Source: Candidatus Melainabacteria bacterium
Lineage (GTDB): Bacteria > Cyanobacteriota > Vampirovibrionia > Gastranaerophilales > Gastranaerophilaceae
DNA length: 64,000 nucleotides
Assembly (NCBI GenBank): GCA_003258725.1
Contig: QHMG01000008.1
Location: 1 to 64,000, forward strand
Reading direction: 5' to 3'
Shown here: in pieces, positions 43,478 to 52,472 of the stretch
How positions within the stretch are numbered: the first letter of the stretch is position 1
Layout of the letters: each line of letters opens with the position of its first letter
Made by a program: the position numbers and the translations under genes
The notes under the pieces: model-generated
What the model was told of the DNA's origin: nothing
Databases searched by the model: none
What the model saw: the letters and a program-made list of their open reading frames with translations, nothing else

Positions 43478-43531
43478 TTTTACTCTTTTTTGATGATATT
43501 AAAATTTTATTTTTTGATATAGAATAAAATT

Positions 43532-44926
43532 ATGGCGAAAAAGATTTTATTAATATATCCCCCATCACCAGTAATGAACCGTGAAGACCGTTGTCAACAA
43601 CCGACAAAGGACTTATTGGTCATTCCACCATTGCCACCTACTGATTTAATGTATTTGGCAGCTGTTGCAGAAAAACTTGGTTTTGAAGCTATGATTAGAG
43701 ATTATAGTCTTGGTGGTAGTTTTGAAGATGATTTAAAAGAATTTAAGCCAGATTATCTATTGTTGAATGTTGCAACTCCAACACTTCAAAGTGATTTGGA
43801 CTGTTTGAAAATTGCAAAAAAAGTTTGCCCTAAAATAATTACAATCGCAAAAGGTGCTGTATTTTTAACCTTTAATTCAGAAATTTTATTAAAAAATAAA
43901 ACTCTAAATTACATAATTTCAGGTGAGGCTGAAGAAACTTTAAAAGAACTTTTAAGTGGTGATGTTGAGATAAAAGATATTTTAGGTTTGTGGTACAGAG
44001 ACGGCTTTGTCGCAAAATTTAATGGAGCTAGACCATTTATTCAAAACCTTGATGAATTGCCATTTCCAGCTCGTCATTTAGTAGATAACACAATTTATAG
44101 ACGTCCTGATAACAATAAGGTTCAAGCGGTTATAAAGGTTTCTAGAGGTTGTCCTCACTATTGTTTCTTCTGCCTTGCAACTCCAACTAGCGGAAGTAAA
44201 GTGAGAACTCGTTCTCCAGAAAATATTATTGCTGAAATTAGAGAATGTATTGAAAAATACAATATTAAAAACTTCATTTTCTGGTCAGATATTTTTAATC
44301 AAGACAGAGAATGGACAATGAATTTATGCAAAAAAATTATTGAAAGCGGACTTAAATTCACATGGTCAGCTAATACTAGAGCAGATACCGCTGATGAAAA
44401 AATGGCAAAATATATGTACAAAGCTGGTTGCCGTTTGGTTAGCATTGGTGTTGAAAGTGGTTCTCAATTTATACTCGATAAAATCGGCAAAAACATCACA
44501 ATAAATGATGTTAGAGACACCGTTAAAGCATTTAAAAAAGCAAAAATTAGAATATATAATTACTTTGTACTTGGTTTACCTTGGGACGACGAAGAAACTA
44601 TTCACGATACAATTAATTTTGCTGTTGAGTTGGATAGTGATTTTGTAAGTTTTTATACCGCAACACCACTTCCTGGAACTCGTTACTACAACTTTGTAAA
44701 AAATGAATTACACGAAGAAATTGAAAGCTATGAAAACGCCTATTACAATCCTTGCGTAAGCACTTATTCTTTAACAAAAGAACAAGTTTTAGATTTCCAC
44801 AAAAAAGCTGTTAAAGCATTTTATTTAAGACCTTTATATATATTAAAAATGCTTACAAGAATCCGTTCTTTCTACGAAATAAAAAGCTACTTTATGGCGG
44901 GTTTATCAATTCTTTTGAACAAATAA
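43532..44926 (+). CDS. B12-binding-domain radical SAM protein
   Basis: 464 residues. The N-terminal 150 residues have the cobalamin-binding Rossmann-like fold seen in this family (KKILLIYPPSPVM, then PTDLMYLAAVAEKLG). The usual DxHxxG cobalamin motif is not apparent, so B12 may be bound base-off without a His ligand or not at all. The radical SAM cluster is CPHYCFFC (Cx3Cx2C). VSIGVESGSQFILDKIGK and VLGLPWDDEETI are typical of the second half. Reaction unknown; relatives act on lipids, tetrapyrroles and natural products. Confidence 0.85.
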   Translation: MAKKILLIYPPSPVMNREDRCQQPTKDLLVIPPLPPTDLMYLAAVAEKLGFEAMIRDYSLGGSFEDDLKEFKPDYLLLNVATPTLQSDLDCLKIAKKVCPKIITIAKGAVFLTFNSEILLKNKTLNYIISGEAEETLKELLSGDVEIKDILGLWYRDGFVAKFNGARPFIQNLDELPFPARHLVDNTIYRRPDNNKVQAVIKVSRGCPHYCFFCLATPTSGSKVRTRSPENIIAEIRECIEKYNIKNFIFWSDIFNQDREWTMNLCKKIIESGLKFTWSANTRADTADEKMAKYMYKAGCRLVSIGVESGSQFILDKIGKNITINDVRDTVKAFKKAKIRIYNYFVLGLPWDDEETIHDTINFAVELDSDFVSFYTATPLPGTRYYNFVKNELHEEIESYENAYYNPCVSTYSLTKEQVLDFHKKAVKAFYLRPLYILKMLTRIRSFYEIKSYFMAGLSILLNK

Positions 44927-45925
44927 TTATTTTATAATTTTCAATTTTATTAAAACAAAAGTTATAAAATCACATATCGCTAAGGCAAACAGTATTAATA
45001 AAACAACCCACATAGCGATTATTGCTGATTTATAAAGTAACATATTACCAGAATTTTCAGCGTATCTTGCAGTATATTTTAATGTATTTTTTACAACAGG
45101 AAACCATAACGCTAAAATGAATGTTAGTATAACCATTTTGTCCACATGTGGCTTTACAATTTTATCTACAATAGGTTTTAAAAATTTATTTTTGTATTTC
45201 ATTTTTAGCTTGTAATATTTTGTAGACATTTTAATTGCTTGATACAGATTTTCTTTATACAAAGCGTAGTCAGGATTTAATTCTATTGCTTTAATAAAAT
45301 ATTTTTTAGCACTTTCAGGTTCACCATTTTTTAACAAAAAAGTTCCGTAATTGTTTAGTGTTGTATCGTCTTCGTTATCAAGTTCAAGAGCTTTTTTATA
45401 TTCCTCGTTTGCTTCTTGAATTTTTTCTAAACCACATAAAACATCTGCATAAAGCCTATGGTAATCAACCGTATCAGGATACTCATTAACTAAACTTTTT
45501 GCAATTGGTTCTGCCTGATAATAATCTCCTTCTTTATGTACCAAATAATCAGCCCAATAATATTTTGCTATTGGATTTTCAGGATTAATTTCAATAGATT
45601 TTTTATAACAATCCTCTGTTTTCTTCAAATTACCCAACATCTCATAACAAAAACCTAATTCAGCATAAGCCAAACCTGTATAAATATTGTTTACTTCAAT
45701 TGCTTTTTCAAAATATGGAATAGCTTTTTTATATTCAAGATTCTCTCTATAATTACAACCAACCATAATGTAGGCATAATCACAATCTGGATAAAGGTTA
45801 ATTATGTCAAAAAATTTATTAAGGCTTTCTTCTCCTGTTAAATTGAGTGCATCTTCAACTAATCTATCACATTCTTCGCTATAGATTATCTCTTGAGTTT
45901 GCTCAATGTTCTCATTTTCAGTCAT
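44927..45925 (-). CDS. TPR protein with C-terminal membrane helices
   Basis: About 332 residues. Residues 40-230 contain five to six TPR units (AYIMVGCNYRENLEYKKAIP, AYAELGFCYEMLGNLKKTED and similar). Two hydrophobic helices near the C-terminus (MVILTFILALWFPVV and LLYKSAIIAMWVVLLILFAL) anchor it. The ATG lies six bases after the rel stop, with a TTG in between, so translation is likely coupled to rel. Confidence 0.78.
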   Translation of the reverse strand: MTENENIEQTQEIIYSEECDRLVEDALNLTGEESLNKFFDIINLYPDCDYAYIMVGCNYRENLEYKKAIPYFEKAIEVNNIYTGLAYAELGFCYEMLGNLKKTEDCYKKSIEINPENPIAKYYWADYLVHKEGDYYQAEPIAKSLVNEYPDTVDYHRLYADVLCGLEKIQEANEEYKKALELDNEDDTTLNNYGTFLLKNGEPESAKKYFIKAIELNPDYALYKENLYQAIKMSTKYYKLKMKYKNKFLKPIVDKIVKPHVDKMVILTFILALWFPVVKNTLKYTARYAENSGNMLLYKSAIIAMWVVLLILFALAICDFITFVLIKLKIIK

Positions 45926-45928
45926 CAA

Positions 45929-48130
45929 TTATTTCTTTCTTGGCTTTTTAGATTTTGGTGCATTCTTTTTACCAAATTGTTGAGGAGCTTGAGAGAACGA
46001 TGTTTGAATACGTTTTACGCTAATTACATCTGGCAACGATTGCAAACTTGTGATAACTTTTCTCAATGTGTTGATATTATCAAGCTCAATACCAAGTTCA
46101 ATAATACCAATATTATTTTGTTTCGATTTTACGTTTGCATAATTAATGTTTGTATTATTATCAGAAACTGCAGAAATAATATCCTTCAATAAACCTTGCT
46201 TATCTTGAGTTTCAACCCTAATAGTTGTGCTATAACTTTTATTAACAGGATTGTTTGCCCACTGAATATCTAATAACCTTTCTGGTTCAACATCTTCTAA
46301 AGTTTTGCAATCTAATCTATGAATAGAAACACCCTTAGAACGAGTTACAACACCCACAATCGGTTCTCCAGGTATTGGAGAGCAACATCTAGCAAACGAA
46401 TATAACAAACCATCTAAGCCAACTATATCCTTTGCAGTATTTTTTTTCTTTGGTTCTACATAAGTTCGCTTCTTTTCTTCAGGCTTTTTAATTCTATTTA
46501 CAATTTTATTTACTGTTGTTTCACCATATCCAAGCGCTGCAAATAAATCCTCCATAGATTGGTAATTCATTTGTTTTGCAACTTCTTCAAATGAACCATT
46601 TTTAACGTATTCATCAAAAACTGTTTTTGTTAATTCGTGTTCAAGGTTTGTTTTTCCAAGTTCAACATGTGCCTCACGGTTATTCTTCTTAAACCATTGA
46701 CGAATTTTTTGACCAGCTTGTTTTGTTACAACAAAGTTTAACCAATCAAGTCTTGGAGCTGGCTGTTTTGAAGTTAAAATTTCAACAATATCGCCATTTT
46801 TTAATTTTGTATCAAGCGGAACAATACGACCATTTACCAATGCGCCAACTGTTCTATGTCCAACATCAGAGTGAATACGATATGCAAAGTCAACAGGAGT
46901 CGCTTTTTTGGGCAAATCAAATACATCACCGTTAGGCGTAAATGCAAATACTTGATCTGAAAAAATATCTAATTTTACTGAATTTACATAATCTTCAGCG
47001 TTTGTCATATCTTGGTTATATTCAACCATTTTTCTCATCCAAGAGAATTGCATATCCGCTGCGTTATCCGCTTTTTGAGAACCTTTTTCTTTATATCTCC
47101 AATGTGCGGCAACCCCATATTCTGCTATTTCATGCATCTTATGAGTTCTAATTTGAACTTCTAACGGACGCATTTTTGGACCAATTACAGAAGTGTGTAG
47201 CGATTGATACAAATTGCCTTTAGGCATTGCGATATAATCCTTAAAACGTCCTGGAATTGGCTTAAATTGAGAGTGAATTAAACCCAAAACTTCATAACAT
47301 TCTTTTTCGCTATCAACAATTACACGAACAGCAGTAATGTCATATAAGTCATGGAAAGAGATATTTAGACGTTTCATCTTGCTATAAATACTATAATAAT
47401 GCTTTGCTCTACCTGTAATTTGAGCGTTAATGCCATTAGCCTTAACATCTTTGGCAATTTTATCCATTAAAACTTTTACTGTAGCTTCTCTTTCGTCTTT
47501 TGTTTGCGAAACCAATTGTACAATTTCAAAATATTGGTCTGGATGCAAATATCTTAATGATAAATCTTCTAATTCAGCTTTAATTTTACCAATACCTAAA
47601 CGGTTTGCTAGGGGTGCAAAAACATCTAATGTTTCTTGAGCAATTCTTTTTTGCTTTTCAGGTCGCATAAAGTTCAGCGTACGCATATTATGCAGTCTAT
47701 CAGCAAGTTTCAAGAAAATAATTCTGACATCACTTGCCATTGCAATAAACATTCGTCGAAAGTTTTCTGCTTGACGTTCCTCTTTTGATTGAAAATGATA
47801 TTTACCAAGTTTTGTAACCCCTTGAACAAGAGTCAAAACATCTTCACCAAATTCTTTTTCAATAGTTTCAGGTTGAGTATCTGTATCCTCTAAAATATCA
47901 TGCAAAAATGCTGCAATTACAGTATCTGTATCTGCTCTTAAGCTAATCAAAATTTTTGCAACTTCGACAGGATGAATAATATAAGGCTCTTCAGAAACTC
48001 TAAATTGCCCTTCGTGCAATTTTCTTGCAAAAAGAAAGGCTTTCTCTATTCTATCTTGGTCGTCTTTTGGACGTTCCTCTATCATTTTTTTTATGTCATC
48101 AAATAATGACAATGTATCAATATCGCTCAT
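45929..48130 (-). CDS. rel: Bifunctional (p)ppGpp synthetase/hydrolase
   Basis: 733 residues, single long RSH protein. HD hydrolase domain: HPVEVAKILISL with FLHDILEDTD (HDxxED). Synthetase domain: GRFKDYIAMPKGNLYQSLHT and LEVQIRT. TGS domain follows (VFAFTPNGDVFDLPKKATPV), then a C-terminal ACT domain after a CCSPIPGEPIVG segment. All catalytic motifs look intact, so both activities are expected. It controls the stringent response and is followed by a TPR-membrane gene on the same message. Confidence 0.95.
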   Translation of the reverse strand: MSDIDTLSLFDDIKKMIEERPKDDQDRIEKAFLFARKLHEGQFRVSEEPYIIHPVEVAKILISLRADTDTVIAAFLHDILEDTDTQPETIEKEFGEDVLTLVQGVTKLGKYHFQSKEERQAENFRRMFIAMASDVRIIFLKLADRLHNMRTLNFMRPEKQKRIAQETLDVFAPLANRLGIGKIKAELEDLSLRYLHPDQYFEIVQLVSQTKDEREATVKVLMDKIAKDVKANGINAQITGRAKHYYSIYSKMKRLNISFHDLYDITAVRVIVDSEKECYEVLGLIHSQFKPIPGRFKDYIAMPKGNLYQSLHTSVIGPKMRPLEVQIRTHKMHEIAEYGVAAHWRYKEKGSQKADNAADMQFSWMRKMVEYNQDMTNAEDYVNSVKLDIFSDQVFAFTPNGDVFDLPKKATPVDFAYRIHSDVGHRTVGALVNGRIVPLDTKLKNGDIVEILTSKQPAPRLDWLNFVVTKQAGQKIRQWFKKNNREAHVELGKTNLEHELTKTVFDEYVKNGSFEEVAKQMNYQSMEDLFAALGYGETTVNKIVNRIKKPEEKKRTYVEPKKKNTAKDIVGLDGLLYSFARCCSPIPGEPIVGVVTRSKGVSIHRLDCKTLEDVEPERLLDIQWANNPVNKSYSTTIRVETQDKQGLLKDIISAVSDNNTNINYANVKSKQNNIGIIELGIELDNINTLRKVITSLQSLPDVISVKRIQTSFSQAPQQFGKKNAPKSKKPRKK

Positions 48131-48181
48131 GGTATAATTATTTTACTAGTATTTTTTCATTTTTACAAGAGGTAATTTTTT

Positions 48182-48454
48182 ATGGCAGAAAATTTGATTA
48201 TCAAACTTAAAATTTCACCAAATGCAAGCAAAAATGAAATTATTAAAACAGATGAAATGGTTAAAGTAAAAGTTACAGCTCAACCTATCGAAAACAAAGC
48301 AAACAAGGCTTTGATTGAATTTTTATCAAAAAACTTTAAAGTTCCAAAATCAAGTATTGAAATCGTAAAGGGCGAAACATCAAAAGAAAAAACAATTCTT
48401 TTTAAAAATATTTCATCTGATAAAATGGTAGAAATTAAATCAATTTTGTCATAA
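48182..48454 (+). CDS. YggU/DUF167 family protein
   Basis: 90 residues, typical size. NLIIKLKISPNASKNEI, VKVKVTAQPIENKANKALIE and VEIVKGETSKEK-like segments match the DUF167 family; the P-A-x-x-x-x-A-N-x-A motif is clear. Function not established in the family. Divergent from rel, with AAGAGGTAA as SD. Confidence 0.9.
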   Translation: MAENLIIKLKISPNASKNEIIKTDEMVKVKVTAQPIENKANKALIEFLSKNFKVPKSSIEIVKGETSKEKTILFKNISSDKMVEIKSILS

Positions 48455-48488
48455 AATAAAGAAAAAGAGACAGTTCAAAGGAAGTAAT

Positions 48489-48776
48489 ATGCAAAAGCGT
48501 TGGTATGACTTAGATCCAACAGTAAGTTTGGCAGTTAGCTTGATGAAGAGTGCAGACTTGGACTCACAAGTTAAATGTGCGGAATATATTATTTCTAAAG
48601 CTAAGAATTACGGTATTAAACAAGCCGTTTTAGATACTGCAATTACGATAATTATGCGCCGTTGGTACGACAAAGACAAACGTATTCAAGAAGCCTTTGA
48701 TTATTTTAAATCAGCCCCAATTGATTTACAGAGAGAAATCGCACTTGAACTTATTGCTGTTTTACAAGTTTGTTAA
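48489..48776 (+). CDS. Small conserved protein with two RWYD motifs
   Basis: 95 residues made of two related halves: MQKRWYDLDPTVSLAVSLMK near the start and RRWYDKDKRIQEAFDYFK near residue 57. The halves are helical and probably form a repeated helical hairpin. No signal or membrane segment. SD AAAGGAAG. It lies 34 bp after the DUF167 gene. I recall similar proteins in Melainabacteria and cyanobacteria, without known function. Confidence 0.7.
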   Translation: MQKRWYDLDPTVSLAVSLMKSADLDSQVKCAEYIISKAKNYGIKQAVLDTAITIIMRRWYDKDKRIQEAFDYFKSAPIDLQREIALELIAVLQVC

Positions 48777-49549
48777 CGACTTTCAATAGACAAATTCATA
48801 AATTCTATGTCATCATAATCAATATATGCAGTTTGCATCATATTTCGACCTGTTTTGATAGTAATTTCGTTTTGTTGATTTGTTCTAATAAGTCCTCTTG
48901 GTATTTTAAAGCGTTGACCGTCACCATTTAGTTGAATTTCAGCAATTTTTGTTCCGTTAAAATAAATTTCTGGCGGACTTGCGTACGCAAAAGCGATACT
49001 ATTTTGTCCTACAGATTGTGCCATTTTCGTATCTATACCAATAATTGAACCAACTACAAGATAAGTACTGTCGTTCGCATCTTTTATTAAAACTTTTTTC
49101 GTATAATACGGTCCTATTGATTGTACCCTAAATTCGCCCGCATTTGCCGATGTATCAGAAAAATTATTGTCACCTAAGTGAAACATGTTTGTATCTACCG
49201 TCAAATCCATTGGCGCTGTTTTTTCAATACCAACTGTCATAGGACGAGACGCAATGGATTCGTTTACTGTCAATGAAAATGGTTTGTAACCGTCTTTTGA
49301 AACGGACATAATTGTATCCCCGCTGATATTTGCATCTAAACTAAATTTGCCGTTTGCATCACTTTTTGTAGAAAAATTCTTTTGTGGAATATTTATTGTT
49401 GCGCCGTCAATTGGGTTCATAGAATCTGCATCGACAATTTGATGCGAGCCGATCTGATCCACTTTTGAAACATTACCTTGAAAAGTTGCACTATTTGCCG
49501 AAAGATTAAAAAATAAAATTGATATTGCTAAAAATAAAGTTTTTTTCAT
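48773..49549 (-). CDS. Exported protein with carboxypeptidase-regulatory-like domain
   Basis: About 258 residues from the ATG at 49549, with GAGG eight bases before it; an in-frame start 18 bases up is less likely. Signal peptide MKKTLFLAISILFFNLSANS, cleaved near SATFQG. Residues 30-105 form a carboxypeptidase-regulatory-like beta sandwich (VDADSMNPIDGATINIP, then KSDANGKFSLDANI and VSKDGYKPFSL). The remainder is beta-rich (AYASPPEIYFNGTKI). A periplasmic or surface role is likely. The stop overlaps the RWYD gene tail by four bases. Confidence 0.78.
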   Translation of the reverse strand: MKKTLFLAISILFFNLSANSATFQGNVSKVDQIGSHQIVDADSMNPIDGATINIPQKNFSTKSDANGKFSLDANISGDTIMSVSKDGYKPFSLTVNESIASRPMTVGIEKTAPMDLTVDTNMFHLGDNNFSDTSANAGEFRVQSIGPYYTKKVLIKDANDSTYLVVGSIIGIDTKMAQSVGQNSIAFAYASPPEIYFNGTKIAEIQLNGDGQRFKIPRGLIRTNQQNEITIKTGRNMMQTAYIDYDDIEFMNLSIESR

Positions 49550-49650
49550 AAACACTACCTCACCCAAAACAATGTAAACTTTTTTTGTACATTTAAAAAC
49601 CGCTTGTGAGGGAAGTTTGAGGGCAATTAAAAGAAATTAAAAAATAAGAT

Positions 49651-49681
49651 TTGAAATTTTATATTTTTTTGCTATTATAAT
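49651..49681 (+). promoter_or_regulatory. Promoter upstream of the tRNA-Leu region
   Basis: TTGAAA at 49651-49656 and perfect TATAAT at 49676-49681 with a 19-bp spacer. It is the only good promoter before tRNA-Leu, so the transcript would begin near 49690 and include the repeat-like 5' segment. Confidence 0.5.
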
Positions 49682-49729
49682 CTTACGTTAAACCATAAAT
49701 TACATTTTGTTTAACAGAAAATCTCATAA

Positions 49730-49818
49730 GCCGATGTGATGCAAGGCGACCCGAGAGGCTCCACGAAGTGGAAAGTGAGGGGAAGCCAAGTCAGATTAGA
49801 CCAATTCCATCACATTAG
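49730..49818. repeat. tRNA-Leu-derived inverted segment
   Basis: GCCGATGTGATG (49730-49741) copies the first 12 bases of tRNA-Leu. CCAATTCCATCACAT (49801-49815) is the exact reverse complement of bases 5-19 of the tRNA (ATGTGATGGAATTGG). The two can pair to enclose a GC-rich core with a CCAC-GAA-GTGG hairpin. Read on minus, the block resembles a decayed tRNA-Leu 5' half. It may be a pseudo-tRNA or a structured leader. Confidence 0.5.
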
Positions 49819-49848
49819 CATAAACAATTAAATAAAAAAATCTCACAT

Positions 49849-49932
49849 GCCGATGTGATGGAATTGGTAGACGTGCTAGACTCAAAATCTTGTGTAGGAA
49901 ACTACGTGCCGGTTCGACCCCGGCCATCGGCA
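49849..49932 (+). tRNA. tRNA-Leu (CAA anticodon)
   Basis: 84 nt with the long variable arm of class II tRNAs. Acceptor GCCGATG/CATCGGC pairs perfectly, discriminator A. Anticodon loop CTCAAAA with CAA at 49883-49885. T-arm GCCGG-TTCGACC-CCGGC. The anticodon stem CTAGA/TCTTG has one T-T mismatch, which is unusual. CCA is not encoded. Confidence 0.9.
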
Positions 49933-49940
49933 TTTACTTT

Positions 49941-49967
49941 AAAAGACTCCTAAATGGAGTCTTTTTT
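49941..49967 (+). terminator. Terminator of tRNA-Leu
   Basis: AAAAGACTCC, TAAAT, GGAGTCTTTT then TT: 10-bp stem with T-run. Confidence 0.85.
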
Positions 49968-50024
49968 GTCGGCACGTAGTTTTGTCGAACTCAATCTAAA
50001 ATCGCAACCTAGACGGTCGCTCAG

Positions 50025-50043
50025 TCGACCCCGGCCATCGGCA
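50025..50043 (+). repeat. Second copy of the tRNA-Leu 3' end
   Basis: TCGACCCCGGCCATCGGCA is identical to the last 19 bases of tRNA-Leu (49914-49932). It is followed by the same spacer (TTTACTTTAAAAGACT) and a second terminator. Between the copies GGCACGTAGTTT is the reverse complement of a piece of the tRNA variable arm. This is a tRNA pseudogene or scar left by duplication. Confidence 0.7.
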
Positions 50044-50052
50044 ATTTACTTT

Positions 50053-50079
50053 AAAAGACTTCCTTTTGGAAGTCTTTTT
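50053..50079 (+). terminator. Second, duplicated terminator
   Basis: AAAAGACTTCC, TTTT, GGAAGTCTTTT. It is a diverged copy of the terminator at 49941, with both stem arms changed together so pairing is kept. Confidence 0.8.
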
Positions 50080-50120
50080 ATATTATAATTTATTACAGAT
50101 TTTATCAAGAAAGGTATAAA

Positions 50121-50432
50121 ATGAAAAAGAGAAAGCACTTAAATGCTCTTATATTATCTACTATAATAACTTTACTGCTATTGTATTGCGCAGTAAATAG
50201 ATATTTCGAAAGATTTATTGAAAACTTTCCTGTTGTAGTTTTATCAATTCTTGTATTGATTATTTTGGCTATTATTGGAATTCAAATTAAAAATAGAGTA
50301 AAGGAATACAAGAAAAATCCTAAAGAAACAATAAAAGATATAAAAAGTAACTTAATTGGTACATTGTTTATTATTTTAGGCTTTATTTTATTTTTTGTTG
50401 TACCTTGTTTTTACATTATAAATAATAATTGA
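50121..50432 (+). CDS. Small membrane protein, three predicted helices
   Basis: 103 residues: a positive start (MKKRKHLN), then hydrophobic stretches LNALILSTIITLLLLYCAV, FPVVVLSILVLIILAIIGI and IGTLFIILGFILFFVVPCF, with a lysine-rich loop between the second and third. Positive-inside rule puts the N-terminus in the cytoplasm. AAGAAAGG precedes the start. No family recognised. It lies ahead of the glycan cluster but 133 bp separate them. Confidence 0.65.
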   Translation: MKKRKHLNALILSTIITLLLLYCAVNRYFERFIENFPVVVLSILVLIILAIIGIQIKNRVKEYKKNPKETIKDIKSNLIGTLFIILGFILFFVVPCFYIINNN

Positions 50433-50565
50433 TTGTAAAAAACATTAAAATATCTTGCTTAGATGTTTTTTGTATTTATTATTTACATTAAAATGTAAAT
50501 TACAATTCGCATACTGAGAGTAATTTATGTTATTATTATCAAATAGATTAAATTTAGGGCTTAAA

Positions 50566-51348
50566 ATGGATAGAATTTTATTATTTATACCAATGTACAA
50601 CTGCGCAAATCAGATAGTGAGAGTACTTTCATCACTAGATGAAAATGTGCAAAAATATTTGACTGAAATTATTGTTGTAAATAATTTAAGCACTGACAAC
50701 GGAGAAGAAGTTGTTTTAGATTTTATAAATTCTAACCCTACACTTCCCATTCATCTTCTTAGAAACCACGAAAACTATGGGTTAGGTGGTTCTCACAAAA
50801 TTGCTTTTGATTATGCAATAAAAAATAATTTTGATTATATCATCGTTCTTCATGGTGATAATCAAGGGCATATTGAAGATTTAGTTCCTTATTTAGAAAA
50901 TAAAGATTACAAGATTTGCGATTGTCTTTTAGGTGCGAGATTTATGAAAGGTTCTAAGCTAGAAGGTTACTCGCTTTTCAGAACTTTTGGAAATATTGTC
51001 TATAATTTTTTATTCTCAATTGCAACTTTTAAACCTATTTACGACCTTGGGTCTGGCTTAAATATGTATTCTACCAAAATATTTAAAAATAAATTTTATG
51101 AAAAATATTATGATAACCTAATGTTCAATTATTGTATGATTTTAGGGTCATTTTATTACAACCACAAAACAAAATTTTTTCCAATTCGCTGGAGCGAAGA
51201 TGACCAAGTTTCTAACGTAAAATTAGTTAGCCAAGCATACAAGGTTTTAGCGTTACTTTTCACTTTTGTCATAAACAGAAAAATGTTTTTGAATAATGAT
51301 TACAGAACTAACAAAAATTACACATATCAAGCAGAGGTTATAAAATAA
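50566..51348 (+). CDS. Glycosyltransferase family 2
   Basis: About 260 residues. GT-A fold with ILLFIPMYNCANQI at the start and the nucleotide-binding VVNNLSTDNGEE. The catalytic DxD-like HGDNQGHIEDL and the LGGSHKIAFDYAIKN segment resemble polyprenyl-phosphate sugar transferases. No C-terminal membrane helices, so it is a soluble or peripheral enzyme. An in-frame ATG at 50527 adds 13 residues and cannot be excluded. The stop overlaps the next start (ATAATG), so the four-gene glycan cluster is translationally linked. Confidence 0.82.
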   Translation: MDRILLFIPMYNCANQIVRVLSSLDENVQKYLTEIIVVNNLSTDNGEEVVLDFINSNPTLPIHLLRNHENYGLGGSHKIAFDYAIKNNFDYIIVLHGDNQGHIEDLVPYLENKDYKICDCLLGARFMKGSKLEGYSLFRTFGNIVYNFLFSIATFKPIYDLGSGLNMYSTKIFKNKFYEKYYDNLMFNYCMILGSFYYNHKTKFFPIRWSEDDQVSNVKLVSQAYKVLALLFTFVINRKMFLNNDYRTNKNYTYQAEVIK

Positions 51349-51746
51349 TGTTTAAAGATTTCAGTTTTATTGTTGATATAGACGGGACAATTTGCCCAAT
51401 TAAAGGCAAAGAGGAAAAATATGAAGATATTGTTCCTTACAAAAATGTCGTAGAAAAGTTAAAATATTACCATGACAACGGTGCAAGAATCATTTTATTC
51501 ACATCAAGAAATATGAATTCCTACAACGGAAATATTGGTTTAATCAATAAAAATACTGCAAAAATTTTGTTAAACTGGCTTGAAAAATGGGAAATTCCCT
51601 ATGATGAAATAATTTACGGCAAGCCATGGCCTGGACATAAAGGATTTTACATCGACGACAGAAGCGTTCGTCCTGATGAATTTTTAAAATATTCGGTAGA
51701 AGAATTAAACGAGATTTGCAACAAAAGCAAGGAAGCCTCAAAATAA
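51348..51746 (+). CDS. HAD-family phosphatase of a glycan cluster
   Basis: 132 residues. HAD motif 1 DIDGTICPI, motif 2 LFTSRN and a late GFYIDDRSVRPDEF motif that supplies the last aspartates. Small cap-less HAD proteins of this kind occur in capsule or cell-wall sugar clusters, where they dephosphorylate a sugar phosphate. It overlaps both neighbours by one base. Confidence 0.8.
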   Translation: MFKDFSFIVDIDGTICPIKGKEEKYEDIVPYKNVVEKLKYYHDNGARIILFTSRNMNSYNGNIGLINKNTAKILLNWLEKWEIPYDEIIYGKPWPGHKGFYIDDRSVRPDEFLKYSVEELNEICNKSKEASK

Positions 51747-52471
51747 TGAAGAAAGTTAATATCATAATAACAATGGGCGGAATCGGCTCACGCTTTGCAA
51801 AAGTTGGCTACAATTTGCCTAAATATATGATAGAAGCAAAAGGAAAGACTTTGTTTGAATGGTCTTTAGACAGTTTACGTGGATATTTTAGCAATGTAGA
51901 TAAATTTGTTTTTGTTGTTAGAAAGGAAAATAACGCAAAAAAATTTATTGAAACTCATTGCAAAAATTATAATATCACACCTGAAATTATAGAACTTGAT
52001 TACGTTACAGACGGACAAGCAACAAGTGCAAAAATCGGAATTGAAAAATGCAATTTAAAAGAGGGTGTTTTAGTTTACAACATAGACACTTACGTAGAAC
52101 CTTTTCAAATGAAATCAGAAGATTTACAAGGTGATGGTTCAATTCCTTGCTTTAAGGCTGAAGGCAACCATTGGAGTTTTGTGAAAACCGACAATTTAGG
52201 TAATGTTATTGAAGTTCAAGAAAAAAATAGAATTTCTGACCATTGCTCGCTTGGAGCTTACTATTTTTCGTCAGGAGAGCTTTATTTAAAAATTTATAAA
52301 GAATTTTATTGTGAAAAAAATCTTTCAAATTTGAAAGAAAAATATATTGCACCAATGTATAATTATATGATAAAACAGGGTTATAAATTGTCTATGAGTC
52401 TTGTTGATGCAGAAAAAGTTCACGTTTTAGGAACACCAGAAGAATTAGAAACCTTCATTTCGGAAAAATAA
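51746..52471 (+). CDS. Sugar nucleotidyltransferase
   Basis: 241 residues from the ATG that overlaps the HAD stop (TAATG). NTP-transferase signature MGGIGSRFAKVGYNLPKYMI includes the G-x-G-S-R-F phosphate loop and conserved lysine. NIDTYVEPFQ carries the metal-binding aspartate and HCSLGAYYFSSGELY is the family pattern. It likely makes an NDP- or CMP-activated sugar or alcohol for the surface glycan. The exact product cannot be read. Confidence 0.83.
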   Translation: MKKVNIIITMGGIGSRFAKVGYNLPKYMIEAKGKTLFEWSLDSLRGYFSNVDKFVFVVRKENNAKKFIETHCKNYNITPEIIELDYVTDGQATSAKIGIEKCNLKEGVLVYNIDTYVEPFQMKSEDLQGDGSIPCFKAEGNHWSFVKTDNLGNVIEVQEKNRISDHCSLGAYYFSSGELYLKIYKEFYCEKNLSNLKEKYIAPMYNYMIKQGYKLSMSLVDAEKVHVLGTPEELETFISEK

Positions 52472-52472
52472 A

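Noticed and set aside
49849..49932. Group I intron in tRNA-Leu as in cyanobacteria
   Set aside because: The anticodon arm is continuous and the tRNA is 84 nt. The anticodon is CAA and not UAA.
49730..50079. Integrated mobile element at tRNA-Leu
   Set aside because: No integrase or cargo lies between the repeats, which are about 90 bp apart. Only a scar can be supported.
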